From Synanceia verrucosa (lineage: Eukaryota > Chordata > Actinopteri > Perciformes > Synanceiidae): a stretch of 64,000 nt of DNA. The translations under genes were made by a program, and so were the position numbers. Under the pieces are notes generated by a model. It ran no database searches and was not told the DNA's origin. It saw only the letters and a list, made by a program, of their open reading frames with translations. Shown piece by piece: positions 47,181 to 60,092 of this stretch. The DNA lies in assembly GCA_029721515.1 (NCBI GenBank), contig CM056556.1, positions 9,454,098-9,518,097 of the forward strand, read 5' to 3'. Positions within the stretch are counted from its first letter, which is position 1; each line of letters starts with the position of its first letter.

Positions 47181-47720
47181 GTCAGATAACGGGGAAGTCT
47201 AAAAGCTCCTGCACTCCGGGATTCAACTGAAAGCATCCAAAAAACAAGCGAGGAAAGCCAGCAAAGCCATGTCATCTGCCGAAATACCATATGCTCTCCG
47301 TTCCGTGTCCCCCCCTACTCCTCTCCTCCCATCCTGCAGCCGAGCATCCTTCACCCTCCGCGGTCACAATGTCAAACGCACGGCGCGTTGTTTCCGGTGA
47401 AAACGAAGCAAACGGTACCTTCACGAAGAGCGGACTTGTCTCCCTATCGTCGCCCAAAGCTCCCTCGGAGATCCCCCTCTCGTTTGTGTCTGATCGCCGA
47501 GGGATGGAGGGCACAGGGCAGCAGATAGAGAGCGACCAGCATCCACTCCGCCTCCCACTCCAGTGCGCAGGCGCCGCATCTGACAGGTGATCACAATATA
47601 TATCACGCACGGAAATTGAAATTAAAGGGGACAAGGCGATTCATTTCAACCCCTCCGTCACGTGTGATCATCATCGAAGACCTTAAGATGTCTCCTCCTG
47701 CGTGATGAGCTGCACGTTTT
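47181..47720 (-). promoter_or_regulatory. CpG-rich block, likely pclo promoter or first-exon region
   Basis: About 27 CpG dinucleotides fall in 47281-47600, in a surrounding that is CpG-poor. The block lies 1.1-1.6 kb upstream of the first secure pclo exon. On the minus strand it contains a plausible donor (GTGAAG/GTACCG, near 47417). No open frame matching the piccolo N-terminus was found, so it may be 5' UTR. Confidence 0.45.
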
Positions 47721-49017
47721 CCCTGAGACCCCTGACATATTTTTAATGTCACAGTGGTGATCATGAGTGCAAATAGAGGGGTAATGAGTCCAATAGTACT
47801 GTCACAGTTTGCTTTTGGTGTCACAACACCACGATCTACTGTTTTTCACGTTTCCTGCTTTATAATGTGCACTGGAAATAACTGATCAGTAGTGACACTA
47901 CAGATCCATTAGACCACCCCCCAGTGTAAGGTGTTTGTCACATTATTAACAATATTACTGATCACCAAAATATATTTTTTTTGATGCTATAATGGTCAAT
48001 CCAGCAGTATAGCCTATACACAATCTTTGATTCTTATATCTTAGATCTAATATATTTCATGCTAACATATAATTATTGTTGTTATCATTCATTTTCAAAT
48101 GTACTGTTTTATAAAAAGCAGAAAAAAACAAAGTATATTTTTTGATTGAGATGCCAAATTATGGTTATTTACTTACATTGACATAAAAATGATTTTGTGG
48201 TTATACTTTATTCTTGATTCATTTTTGACTTCTCAGAGGATTCCAGTGTTCTGGCTTTAATTTGGGTTTAAAATGATGAATTCAGTTTAAATTCCTCAGT
48301 CCTGTTCAAAGTGGTGAAGCGTAGGGAACTCATTGAGAAAGAAAAGCACTTCATGATGCTGGAGGCTATCTGAGACAAACAGGGCAGGTCTAATAAATTT
48401 GTTAAGCACTGTATACGTTTCATCTGGTTATCTGTCAAAATGAGACAGCCATGTGTCCCCTTTGTCTTCATGAAAATAAAATACTGTCTACACCTGATAT
48501 CATCAAACAACGAACATCGTCACCCAGACACTGACAGATCTTTGATCTCCATCTTGCATTATCTTAAACACCTTCCATCCGTCAACCCTGTCTTTACAGG
48601 AGAACACAGCGTAACACAACCCATTTCAGCTGAAATCAATAGATCTCAGAACTATCATTAAAAAAACCTTTTCACATGTCTTTCTCTTTAGCACAGCAAA
48701 CCTCATTGCTCTATCCATTCACAGCAGACGTGCCTTTAGACCTGCCAGGCTGGAAATAATAATAGAAGCTTTTCCACATCGTCAAGGCATTTTGAATTCA
48801 AGTTTGTTACTGTTGGTTGCATTTTAGTGTATAGAATACTTAGATGTAGGTAATAAGACAGCCACAGGCACAAGGCACCTCTTCAGTCTGTGTAACCTGT
48901 CTCTTTTTCCTTTGCTGGCTCTCTTATTCTGGCATTCCAAGAGTTTTTCTACAAAGCAGATGTGATTTAAAGAGACAACCTGGGCAACCTTATCCTGTGT
49001 CACTGTCAAAGTGATAG

Positions 49018-49049
<32 letters not shown>

Positions 49050-52000
49050 CAGCTTTCTTCATTTTGTCTTCCAGCTCAAGGCCACATGACCAGACATGCT
49101 GGGACCTCTCTCCAACCATGAACTGACTCTGATCCTTGAAAAGATAAGTATCTTTACACAACTCTGTAAAAAGGAAAGAGTTGCAAAAATGAATAGCACT
49201 ATATATTCCCTCAGGGTGCCTTGTATGTGTAGCTATCTAATGCATATTCTCACCTACATAAATCGCCTTCTACACGAGCAATAAAAAAAGATAATTCACC
49301 AGCAACAATCACTAACCATCAAAGGGAGAATCACGCACCCCCCTCTACCCACCCGCCCACAGTCACATGTAAATCCACACACGACATACAGTAGATGACT
49401 TCCTATGCAGTGCGTGGTAAGCGTGACAGAGAAGTGTGGGAAGGATGGAGAGCAAGTGGTGTGTGGGCGTGTGGCAGAGTTACGTCATGCATGATGTGTG
49501 AGAGGCAGAATCGCTCTGGTGTCTCTTTGGAAAGCACCAGATTTGGCTTCATTGGAGACACACAGGAAACATTCATCAGCACAGACTCCATCTGGGGATA
49601 TAGGCTGCTGTAGATTTGCAGTGGACTTGTACATGGTCCGGAAATCCTTTAAGTCATCTTAGATCTACCTCTTCCTCACAATCTGGTACTTGGAACTCAT
49701 TTTGGTGGATTTAAGAAATATCTTCCTGTTTCGATGTCATTGTTTTGTCTAATCCATGAATCCCTATATAGCCTGAGAAGAATGAATAACTGCTGGTTCT
49801 CTGGCCTATTATTTTACTAGAACACAGTAAACAGCTGTCTAAAAATCAGAGTTTGTCATTAATGTCTTTGTTGCTTTCATCCGGGTCCAAGTGAGTCGTG
49901 TTTGTCAGTCAACAATATTATGTAATGCTGTAAGACAGCAGGCAATCACCAGATGCGGCACCATCATGTTGTTTTCTTTTGATCCCTTCGCACTTGCCAG
50001 TTTAAATACAATAACTACAATCTCCTCTGTCACCGTTCTTTTTTCCCTCACACACTCCAATAACGCCACCCCAGACTTAAATCCTGCGCCCCTCGCATAG
50101 TTGTAATATTGTAGACCTTAATGGCATCACTTGTTCGTACAGAGACTGCCCCCAAAATTAACTGCAAGCTCTCTAGAGTATTGGGGAGTAAGGATGAATT
50201 CAAGCCGCACATGTGGAACAATTTGAAAAGGTTGACGGAGCTTCACCTGCGGGTTCCTTTTGTCTGGCTTTAGTGAGAAAATTCACATGAGGGACTGAGA
50301 TAAAACTCCCATCAAAGGCCTCAGTTTCTTTCATTTCCTTTTCATTTACACAGATTCCCCAAGGAAACAGACATAATTCCCAGCAGGAATTTTGATGAGC
50401 ATCAGTCACTCAGCGTAGTTCTCTGTGATGTGATTCAACACTCCTAATGGACGCACAAAGCCTACATTCACTGTAGTTACCAGGAGTAACTTAATATCCC
50501 TCTGTATACCCTTCCACATTCAATGCTTCAAGTCAAATGAGTTCACACTCACACATTTAGCATTTCCATCTGGAAAAATCTGAGCTGCTATCTGACACAA
50601 AGAATAAATAATAACGATGAGGAGTATTACGAAACAGTGATGGCCTTAAGGCTTGTGTCCTTCCACTTTATATTTAAATGAAGCACAAATTAACACCAGT
50701 TCATACTGTACAGTACAGCTGAAACTGAAAGCTGATCTCCATGAGAAGAAACCTATCCTGTTCAAGGTTCAGATGTCTGAAGCCTTTAGAGATAGAGAGG
50801 TGGGGAAGTTCCTCGACAGGTCAGTGGTCCACCACATTGCCCATATAGACCAGTAACCTGCAAGTCAAGACTGTGGGAAGAAACCGCTTCTGCAGCCATT
50901 AATACCAACTATTAATGCAGTTAGCCCTTAATTGCTTTCCACAATATATGAATATAGACTTGAGGGCTTGCCCCATCTAATAGTTGACCAGGTGCCTGTG
51001 TGGTTTCCTCTCCTCTCTGCAGCATTTCCATCCTGTTGCTCACCAAGGCGTACGCCATTAGAAACACGACGCATTTACAGAGCATTTGTATTCTTCTCTG
51101 CACGGTCGCGCCCGTTCCCAGCACCCACACAGCCATTGCTCTCTCTCCCTCTCTATCCCTGTCTGGCTCTCTCATACACAAACACACTCAAACAAACAGA
51201 GCTGAAGCAGTACTTATCTCGCTCTCATTTTAATTAAGCCAACACGCTGGAGCGTAATGCTGCAGAGCGGTTTCCAACCCCCTCAGCTGTAATTCTCATG
51301 GATGAGATGGCAACTTTCACAACAACAACAACCAAAAATGCCCCCTTTTTTTAAACGTATTTTGCTTAAAGAACTAGTTTGTGGAAAAAAAAAAAAAGAC
51401 ACACCTCTGACGTTGACCCTTGAGGAAGGCAAAGCAGTTTTTCCCTGGCATGTTTTTTTCTGGAGCAGAGCCGGAGCAGTTTGGAGCAGAAACCTGCATG
51501 GAGGTGTATTGCTGTCCTCTCTAGGTCTCTAGGTCTCTGTGTCTGTGTGTTTAGCAGGGTCACCATGTAATCTATACAGTAACCTGATCACACACACTTT
51601 GCCAGTGTCATTAAATTTACATATCTGCCCCGAGGAGGGGAAAATATGCACTCAAGACACGACTCTAGATGGAACCAAAAGACTGATGGAATGCACCAAA
51701 AACAACAAGGAGAAAATTAAAGTTGACAAATTACTTCAGTATTACATTTAAGACTCTTAAGAAAATTGGTGCCATGTGAGCTAGCACATTGTTTAATTAG
51801 CTAATATGCGGCATAAGGCCAATATAATTGGCTTAATAAATATTATATAATATATAATAATAATGATAAATGAAGTTCATCATGGGTCTCTGAACACCTT
51901 GTTATTCACAGACTGATTCAAGCCACTAGTTTGTCACACATTACAAACGTTCTTACGATGTCATAGACGGATAACTTGATTGTGTTAGGACGGGCATGAC

Positions 52001-55000
52001 ATGCAGATAGAGTTACCAAGCACTGGCAGTCTGCTGTGTGTCACTAGGGAGCATGGTTTGTGTTTTTGCCTCCTCCCTCCTTCACTCCACCTCACTGCCA
52101 GAATGCTTCACAAGTCTCTAAAGCCAGCCAGCCTTTTTTCCCCTCTGACAAGTGACCACTGCTATCTGCCATACTAAAAATACTCTTAAAGGGACAGCAT
52201 CCACAAAGCATTGGTACACCCCTACCGCCACTGCCCCCTTATTCTTATTTCGCTTTTCCTTCCAGCACCTCCCTTGGCTGCCATGTCATGGGAGAATTCC
52301 ACGGATAAAACAGTTCACACCCCTAAATTCTACAAATCAGTGAGCAGGAAATCACTGCTGATCGGAGGAAGGCTGGAAAAGGAGAGAGGAGTGGGAGGAA
52401 TGGAAATGAGGAAGCAAAAGAGTGGGCAGGAGAAAAATACATCTGATAATGGAAAAGAGGACACTAAATCGATAAATACCATAAAGATAAGACTAAAAAG
52501 TCATTGGGAGATGTGAAGACAGAAAAGGAATTGAAAAGGAGTTTCTCTAAATAGAAAAGGAAGTAGCTATTCTGTTACTGGAAAAGGCCTTGCATTAGAG
52601 GACTTTCTTGAATCAGACATATATTGTTGCCATTAGTAATCTCTAATATTAAAAGGCAAAGGAAAGTGCACACATCTGAGTTATGCTCTCATAAATGCTT
52701 TGCCTGCAAACCTTTGAAATTTCAGCCATGTGACAGAAAATGGATTCAATCTGCCAGTGAATAGATAAAACCATAATGGTTGTCGGCATTTGGTGCGCGA
52801 TATATTGCCGTTTGGTAAACAGTGTTGTTTGTTGTTCGGCAGGGTGATGGACCTCAGAATGTTTGTGGAGGTGCTGTGATAAGGTCTAGACAGCAGGCTG
52901 TATATAATTGAAGAGGTGTAAAAGAAGATGGGGTTTTAGACTACCTGAGGATTCCTCCCTCCAGTGTACAGTGTCAGAGGCAAACCTTGCTCAGTAAGCA
53001 GGCAGGTACTGTACCTATAGAGCTGATTTTCCTTTCCAAAAAAATCAAAAATGATTCAACAGCATTGTTAATGGAAGGTTTACAGAAGTGCACATGGAAT
53101 ATTCAAAACTGCATTTATATTTCAGTACATTGGGATGATTTCTAAACCACGTCCTCGAGGCTTCCCATCATATCTGAACCCGACATTTACACCTTCCAAG
53201 TTTATTTACAATTCACTGCACAAAACACATATTTTACATTACTGCTAGTGCTAACCCCTTTTTTCATATAAACAATGTCTATATACCACATTTTTTTCTT
53301 GAACAGATGCACAAACACAAAACCAACTTGCTTTTGCTGGAGTGTTTAGTTGTTTAGGCTGTTTATTGTTGTCCCTCTTATGCTAAACTATGCTAATGCA
53401 GTTATAAGTGCACCTCTATTTGAAAAAGTCTGCACTGCAGTGCCACACATTAAACAAGCCTCTAAAAGGATGTGTAATAAATGGACTCAAATTCAGATAT
53501 GCAGAAATACTGGTGGGATCCTGTAAGTGTGGAAATAGTGGTACATCTGAATATGAATGAATGGACAAGTGCACTTGTAATTGCTGAATTTCTAGGGCTC
53601 CTTGTCTTCTCCTCTCCGTGCTACTTGACAGCTACTGGTGAAAAAGAGATGACCTTGAATGTGTGCGTGAGTCTGCCTCCCAATGATTTCTAAGATGGAG
53701 ATCATGAAGCCCGAAAGGCATCGCTTTCTGGTGTGCTTTTCATCGCTGGTTATGCAGTGCGCTCTAATATCACCTTCACTGGCACCTGCTTGGCATAAGA
53801 CTGTGGAACAGCAAAGAAACTGTACCACCTGGTGTGTGTGTGTACATATGTGGTGTGTGTGTGTGAGATTGAATATGCACACTGTACTCAACCTGCCCAG
53901 GGAGAGGATCCATTCTCTCATCAAATATTCACCAGCAACCACAGGCTCCCAGCTGCCTGCTGCTGTAATGCACACACATTGCTATGTTATCGGTTCCTGA
54001 TGTATTCACTGGAAAATGTGCCCCATAAAATGTTTGAACAGTCCATTATGAGGATCATTTTTCAAGTTTATGCAGCTCAGCTTAAAGTGTAGCTTCCATA
54101 CACCTCCACCTGGAAACAGCAAATCACCTACTTGCTCCTGTACTACTTGAATGCTAGCTGGCTGCGTCGCTAGACTATGAATAAAGAAAGTCAAACGATT
54201 CAAACGCTTGTGCTCATGCACTTCCAGAGTATCTGATGTGCAAGCCATGTTTGGCTAGCAAAGCAGTAGCACTATTGATCAACACAATCTAATAAAGCTT
54301 GTATAATGAAGAGTTTGATTGACAGACCTGTGACTATTTACCTTGCATGGCAGCTAGATTCTGGCAATTTCACATATCACAAAGACACATCTTGTCAGGC
54401 TTCAAGTGATGCATTTGTATCTGGAAAGAAAAACCAGTGCACAGACCAATCAGTGTCCTGTGAGGAGCTACTGATAGTTACAGACATGTTTATGGTGTAT
54501 ATGGGTTGACACAGAGAGGCAACAACGGCAAAGAAGAGGTTAAGTCAGACGCTGTAACAGCATCAGGAACTACAGAGTCTTTAAAGAAGAGTGAAGTATG
54601 TCACTGAATGGACGCCACTCAATGAACAACATATTTTCACTCTTCTCTGGCTACAACAAGAGGTTGATAGACAGATGTTTCATTCAGTCACCTGCCAAAT
54701 ATTTTTTGAAAGCGCCCCAAACAGTTTCCAGTGACGGCTTCTCAGATGGTTCTGCATAATAAACCATCTGGCAGGTAAGGTTTGCAACCAGAGGAGAGAG
54801 AATTACTCTGCTTGTGCTTACTGTATACTGTTTAATTTAACTCAGCAACAAAAGAAACACAAGTTTTTTTAAGCAGCCCAAACCTATAAAAGGTGTTAAA
54901 AATGAGTAAGCATTTGGTTTAACACATCCTTTCAACAAATGCACAAAAAGAATATTGTCTAGAGATCAAATTTATTCAAAGAAGGTGTATTGGAGTTAAC

Positions 55001-55459
55001 GGTAGACTAAAGTATGGCCTACAGCCTCTCTGAGCCACCTGTGCACTGTTTGAGCACTGATACGGGGTTAGATTTTAAGATTTCAATCTGGTTTCACTAC
55101 TTTGTGGGTATCGCCACACCAAACAGCTTCATTCTCCACAAGAAAACACTCAATGCTCCCATGAAGCACCAGGATTACCAGAAGCTACTATGGTTGAAGC
55201 TAAAATGGTTTGCAGTTCTGTTTTGATAAAATAAGTGAAAACATGAGGTCCATATTTGTGAGCTAATATCACATATTATAGTGATTATAGTGTACATAAA
55301 TCTTTTATGAGTGACACAGTCCTCTCACTTCAAAAAGTCAAAAGATATTGGAAAAAAGCCAGATGTAATCCTTTCCAACATTCACAAAAAAGTTTTTGTT
55401 TTTTTTTTTCATCTAAAGCAAATATTCTGCTTTAATCCATATTTGTTTGTGTTTAGCTT
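47721..55459. other. Intergenic stretch upstream of pclo
   Basis: This is 7.7 kb of AT-rich DNA with many short open frames, none recognised. It includes an A27 tract at 49024-49050 and CA/GT patches near 53830-53870. No RNA gene is seen. Confidence 0.75.
49024..49050. repeat. A27 homopolymer tract
   Basis: An uninterrupted run of 27 A residues. No retroelement body could be recognised immediately upstream, so its origin is open. Confidence 0.9.
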
Positions 55460-55801
55460 TTAAAAAACAATATTTTCACTGGTGCTCTCTGGGCATGTAA
55501 ACACATGACCGACAGTCCCTGACCCCCTAGCTTCCATGGCTTTATCATGTTTCTCACTCAGTTCAGAAAGCTTTGCCTGTTCAGCTGTATCAGTCTCACG
55601 ATCTCTATCTCTGTCTGACATGATGAGATGCAAACTTAGCTGAACTCCTGACACTTGAAAGCCTGCAGATTGGGGTAGTGGTGAAGGCTGTGTCTTCCTC
55701 TCTCCACCTCCTCCACATCTCCTGGATCCCAGCAGTCTGGTTCTCCACAAACCACCCGAGGTGACGTCACCATCCTGGATCAGCTTCAGCACAGGGGCCA
55801 T
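55460..55801 (-). CDS. Unrecognised 113-codon open frame
   Basis: The frame has an ATG start and TAA stop. It is basic and Gly/Ser-rich in its first half, with a charged segment (SDRDRDRETDTAEQAKLSEL) that could form a short helix, then a polar tail. I do not recognise the family. It lies about 600 bp downstream, in the same direction, of a promoter-like block at 56.4 kb, which is the main reason to list it. It could equally be chance, or an exon fragment of a larger gene. Confidence 0.25.
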   Translation of the reverse strand: MAPVLKLIQDGDVTSGGLWRTRLLGSRRCGGGGERKTQPSPLPQSAGFQVSGVQLSLHLIMSDRDRDRETDTAEQAKLSELSEKHDKAMEARGSGTVGHVFTCPESTSENIVF

Positions 55802-56394
55802 AAACTACTACACTACCACTACAGTTATTCATGCACTTCACCAATCTAGTCTGCTCTATGCTTACTAATTTCCAAGTTATTAACTAACAATAGAGCCACT
55901 GTGGACAGGTGACATGAAACTATATTCAAGGATCTTTATTGACTCAAAGCCTCTAACAATGGGAGACTACTATAGCATTTATTTCCTTTGCAGTCAAATT
56001 TACACTTTAAACAGTCTCGCTTAAAAATTTAGCTCACTGTTTAAATGTTGCTGACACATAAAGTGCATTAACAAATCTAATGAAGCGACTTGAATCCCAG
56101 GCTGACTTAACAGTGTATCAGCTCAGTGCATAAACAACTGTAGTTTGTATAGAAACAAAAGACAACGAGCAAAACAACATCACACAGTTAAATCTGGTAC
56201 ATTAAAGTCTCAAAATACTGACTATGAGCTATCTTTGTGCTAACTCACGTGCACATTGTAGCATTTGAAACTCTTCCATACAGCATTACACAACAAATAT
56301 AAACTTAAACTTAAACTTAAATTAGTTTTCAATAACATGAACACACTTTACTCGTTTTTTGTACAGAAAACAACATTTTAACCACATTTACCCA

Positions 56395-56510
56395 CAGGGA
56401 AGCACCAGAAAGACTCTTCACTTCCTGTTTTGCTCCTCACGTTACGTCACGAACGTAACGTTCACGTCCCGTTGACTTCCTCCTTTAAACATGGCGACAC
56501 CGTAATCGAT
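56395..56510. promoter_or_regulatory. Compact promoter-like block with ETS and CRE-like sites
   Basis: The block contains CACTTCCTG (ETS type, 56419), TTACGTCA (CRE-like, 56442), a second GACTTCCTCC and ACATGGCGACA (YY1-like). A perfect inverted repeat has 9-nt arms ACGTTACGT and ACGTAACGT around a 5-nt spacer (56439-56461). This motif set is usual for CpG-containing housekeeping promoters, often bidirectional. No confirmed gene is attached to it. Confidence 0.5.
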
Positions 56511-56513
56511 ACA

Positions 56514-56533
56514 GTGCCACCTAGTGGTTCCAG
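56514..56533 (-). promoter_or_regulatory. CTCF-like site
   Basis: The minus strand reads CCACTAGGTGGCAC, a strong match to the CTCF core (CCACNAGGTGGCAG). It lies within 60 bp of the ETS/CRE block. Confidence 0.55.
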
Positions 56534-56535
56534 TG

Positions 56536-59500
56536 TGAACAAGGGATTTATCTTATTGTGCAATATTAATACTCATTTTACATTTTACTCATTCTACTTG
56601 TTTACTGATGTCACTGTTTCTTATTTTTTTTACACTGTCACGTTACACTATCTGTAATAGTGTAAATCTCCCGGTTTGTGAGACAAAATGATTATCTTAG
56701 CTTCTTCTGGCACGTGGTAACCAGTGTTAAGGTGTATTACAGACACCTACTAAGTTGGAGACAATAATATTAACAACATTATATAAATAAGTAACATTAA
56801 GTAACATAAATAAGTAAATAAGTAACATTAAATACCATATTTTCCATTAGGCTATTCTGATAATGCTAAAACATTCTCTTATAAATTAAAAATGTCAAGA
56901 ACCAAAAGTGGAAATTGCAATGGCAGAATAGATAGACAGGAAGTCTACAGCTTTTCAGATTAGTCAAAATGTTTCTGTCAAAATGAATATTTTTATACCG
57001 ACAGAACCTAAAAAAGCAACAATATAGAGATATTATTTATAATATGATATGGAAAGACAGGCAGCGCCACTGAAGGTCTGATCATTTTAAATGTCAAAGA
57101 ATTCTGTAATAGGCCACAGATGAAGATATACAGCACAGTGGCTTTGTAATAGTAATATCCCATTGGGGGAATTGATTTCATAGCTGACTTGTTTCATGCG
57201 ATTACAAAATGCTATCAGCTCAGACCATTGCTACAAATTCAACTGCTCTGGTTTAGGGACAGTGTGGGAAATGAATTCAGTCTTCAACATACTCCAATGC
57301 ATTCACATATAAGCAACAAAGATATAATACCTAGATCAATATGGATATTTGGTCTTTTTATGTTGAGGCACATCTGCAAAATGATATTGCATTTTCTTTT
57401 ATTTTCTAATGTAGGGATTTATAAAGCAAGAACTGGTAAAGAGTTAATCAGTGATGTATTGCATTTGAGACAAATCTAATTTAATCACTTGCAAAGTTTA
57501 AATGCACTACAACGTCTTGAAGAATGTTTCTGAAAATGTCATAAGAGGTGAATAATCTGCTTAATACTTTTAATGAGATCACTCATAAATCCTTACTTTT
57601 TTCTGTGGAAGCAGTGCCTGTACATCGCTGCCTTAAGCAGCGTCTCTACTGAGTGCAGGTTTTAAACAGGGGGCCTGTCTGATTCAGCGTTGGGACATTT
57701 TACAATTCCTATGACTAAGCTATTTATTGTTTAAAAGGATCATTTCTGGATTAATTCGCACAAAAGCAATGAGTTTTTGTAGTGCAGCTGACTCATTTCA
57801 TGCAACTTTTTAATAATCAATTCAGAATTTCTTGGTTTGTTTTATAAAGAATGACCTTTTTGAGGACAGACCGATAGATGGTCAGTCAGGCAGATAATCT
57901 CTTGTGCTTTCTCATGGTTAGTTTTGTTTATTGACTGAAAAATATAGTGAAAGGTGGCTTCTATTTGTGGGAAAAGTGTTATGTGTACAGTGCTTGACTT
58001 TCTGATTTCTGTACAGTCAATATGGTGTGTTGATTGACAGCGCGCGCTCTTTGTTGTTTAACAGCCTCGGCCAGCTGTTGGGGCTGCCACAGTGCAGAAG
58101 TCACAGTGATGTAATGGGAGAGATGCAGGGGATAAAAAGATGCCATGGATTAGAGGAGGGAGCAACCCCCACAGGGACACAGATGTAGTGATTACACCCA
58201 GATTAATGACACAGCACTCCCTGCGTCACACATGCACACACATCCGTGGCATGCACCCTGCTTTCACTGAGCGTAATGTACTTTAAGGCATGCAGACAAA
58301 TAAAGCTGCACAGATGGGTTTCTATTCGGGCATTCTGCTTGAAATGTGTTCCAAAAATAAAAGAAATGCATGACACACGAGGCGCTAAACAGCATTATTT
58401 ATACCTGTGTGACATTCACCCTGTTTCAAGGCATCTGTGTTTCTCATTTGCATCTGGTACCTGTCCCACTTTTCTTGGCAGACTTAAAGTTCAGGTTGCC
58501 AGATCTGGTTGCAGTATAATTCAAAGATGTGTTGGTCCCAGGTGAGGTAATGCCCCAAGGTGTGGAGAGCAGAGAGATACACATCACACTCATCCCTGCA
58601 GGTACACACTCCTCTGTTCTGTTTATCTCCTTTTCCTTTTCACTGCCTCATTCACTTCACACTTTCTCTGTCACTGTTTCACACTGCCGTCTCTGCTTTC
58701 TCTTGGCCTTCAGCAGCAGGAAAAAGCCAGACGATCTACATGTCCCATCTTTCTCACTCCCTCGGCTGTCCTCTCTGGGTTATGGGAGTTGATAAACATC
58801 ACAGGATCATGGGTGGTTGGCATCTTTTATACATACAGACCAACAATCCCAGAGTAGAATCTTGGAGTAGCAGCCTAGCGAATCATGTTGAGTGAATGGA
58901 TTAATTTTTTATTAGGCTATATGTTGTATGTGCTTTTGGAAGCCATATGTAGGAGGAATAAAAACAAAGATCATGGGCACAAACAGATGAATAAATACAA
59001 AACTACATATCGCAGGGGTCAGTGCAACCTCTCCTGCTGCTGGTTATTTAATGTCCTCAGAGACAGCTGTGTCTGCAAGATAACACACAGTACATTGACA
59101 CAGTGCTGGTGTGTACAGTGTGCTCATGTCTATATTGTTTCAGATTCCCTTGATGCATTTTGTGTTTGCATGTTGTCAGCATATCTATTGCTGACAAATA
59201 TGCCCCTCACTTAAAAACTGGAGTCTCTTTTGTCCTAATCTGATATGCAGGGCAAGCTCCTGCCTGTGTCTCTACTGATAGCAGCTCCCCTTTGCTTATC
59301 GGATCACCTATTAATGAGGAGAGTTTTGTGTTTGATGTTTAACCTTCACTTTTCACACCTATGTGTCAGGGAACATCTAGAGATAAAAACAAAGGCTGGT
59401 TCTGTCTGGACATCATCAATGGATACTAAAAATGATTGCTATTATAAGCACTGTGGAGCTGACGAAACATATCTAGAATATGAACAGCAATGTATGTTCT

Positions 59501-59561
59501 CTGTCAGAATGACGGTGCCACGGTGGAGTGCTTAAGATGTGTAACGTTCGCCTTGCTTACA
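56536..59561. other. Intergenic stretch
   Basis: This is 3 kb of AT-rich DNA with short tandem pieces such as AAATAAGTAACATTA near 56783-56830. No gene is recognised. Confidence 0.75.
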
Positions 59562-59569
59562 GCTGATAA
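59562..59569. repeat. Target-site duplication, left copy
   Basis: GCTGATAA, identical to the copy at 60085-60092. Confidence 0.85.
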
Positions 59570-60084
59570 TAGACTTGTAGCTCTCCACCACTTTTTTGTG
59601 GTCTTGGTCTTGTCATGGCCTCAAATGTCTTTGGTCTCGGTCTTGTCTCGGTTTCGCAATGTCTCAGACTGGCCGAGTAGTCTTGAAGGGATTTGTAACC
59701 TATAATACCCAGACAGGCACAATTTTTTTTATATCATTGATATTATTTTTTTTATATTTATTAGATATTTAAAGCATTTTTGGTGTGTGTCTGTATTCAA
59801 TTGCATTATTGTGCTTATAATGCTTAGAATGCCTTGTTTGAGTAAATATATGGCATCATTGCCTCTGGATAATATTTGCATATTGTTGTGATTGATTAAG
59901 CATTCGGCTTATGCCATTTCAGTGATGCTGATATTATACAATGTAATTTGGTTATTCTAATGGGAAACAATGCAATTTCAAGTTGATAAATGTTCTACAA
60001 CTCACGCAAAAGGTTTTTTTTGGTCTCAGTCTTGGTCTTGGTAGTGTCTTGGTCTCGGTTTAGGTGGTCTTGACTACAAGTCTA
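59570..60084. mobile_element. hAT-type non-autonomous element (MITE), 515 bp
   Basis: The ends are perfect 11-nt inverted repeats: TAGACTTGTAG at the left and CTACAAGTCTA at the right. They are flanked by identical 8-bp target duplications GCTGATAA (59562-59569 and 60085-60092), as expected of hAT transposition. Subterminal regions at both ends carry repeated GGTCTTGGTCT and GGTCTCGGT motifs. The interior is AT-rich with no transposase frame. Confidence 0.88.
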
Positions 60085-60092
60085 GCTGATAA
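60085..60092. repeat. Target-site duplication, right copy
   Basis: GCTGATAA, identical to the copy at 59562-59569. Confidence 0.85.

Noticed and set aside
47272..47634. Long minus-strand frame in the CpG-rich block
   Set aside because: Long frames are expected in GC-rich DNA. It does not begin with a convincing start and does not resemble the piccolo N-terminus.
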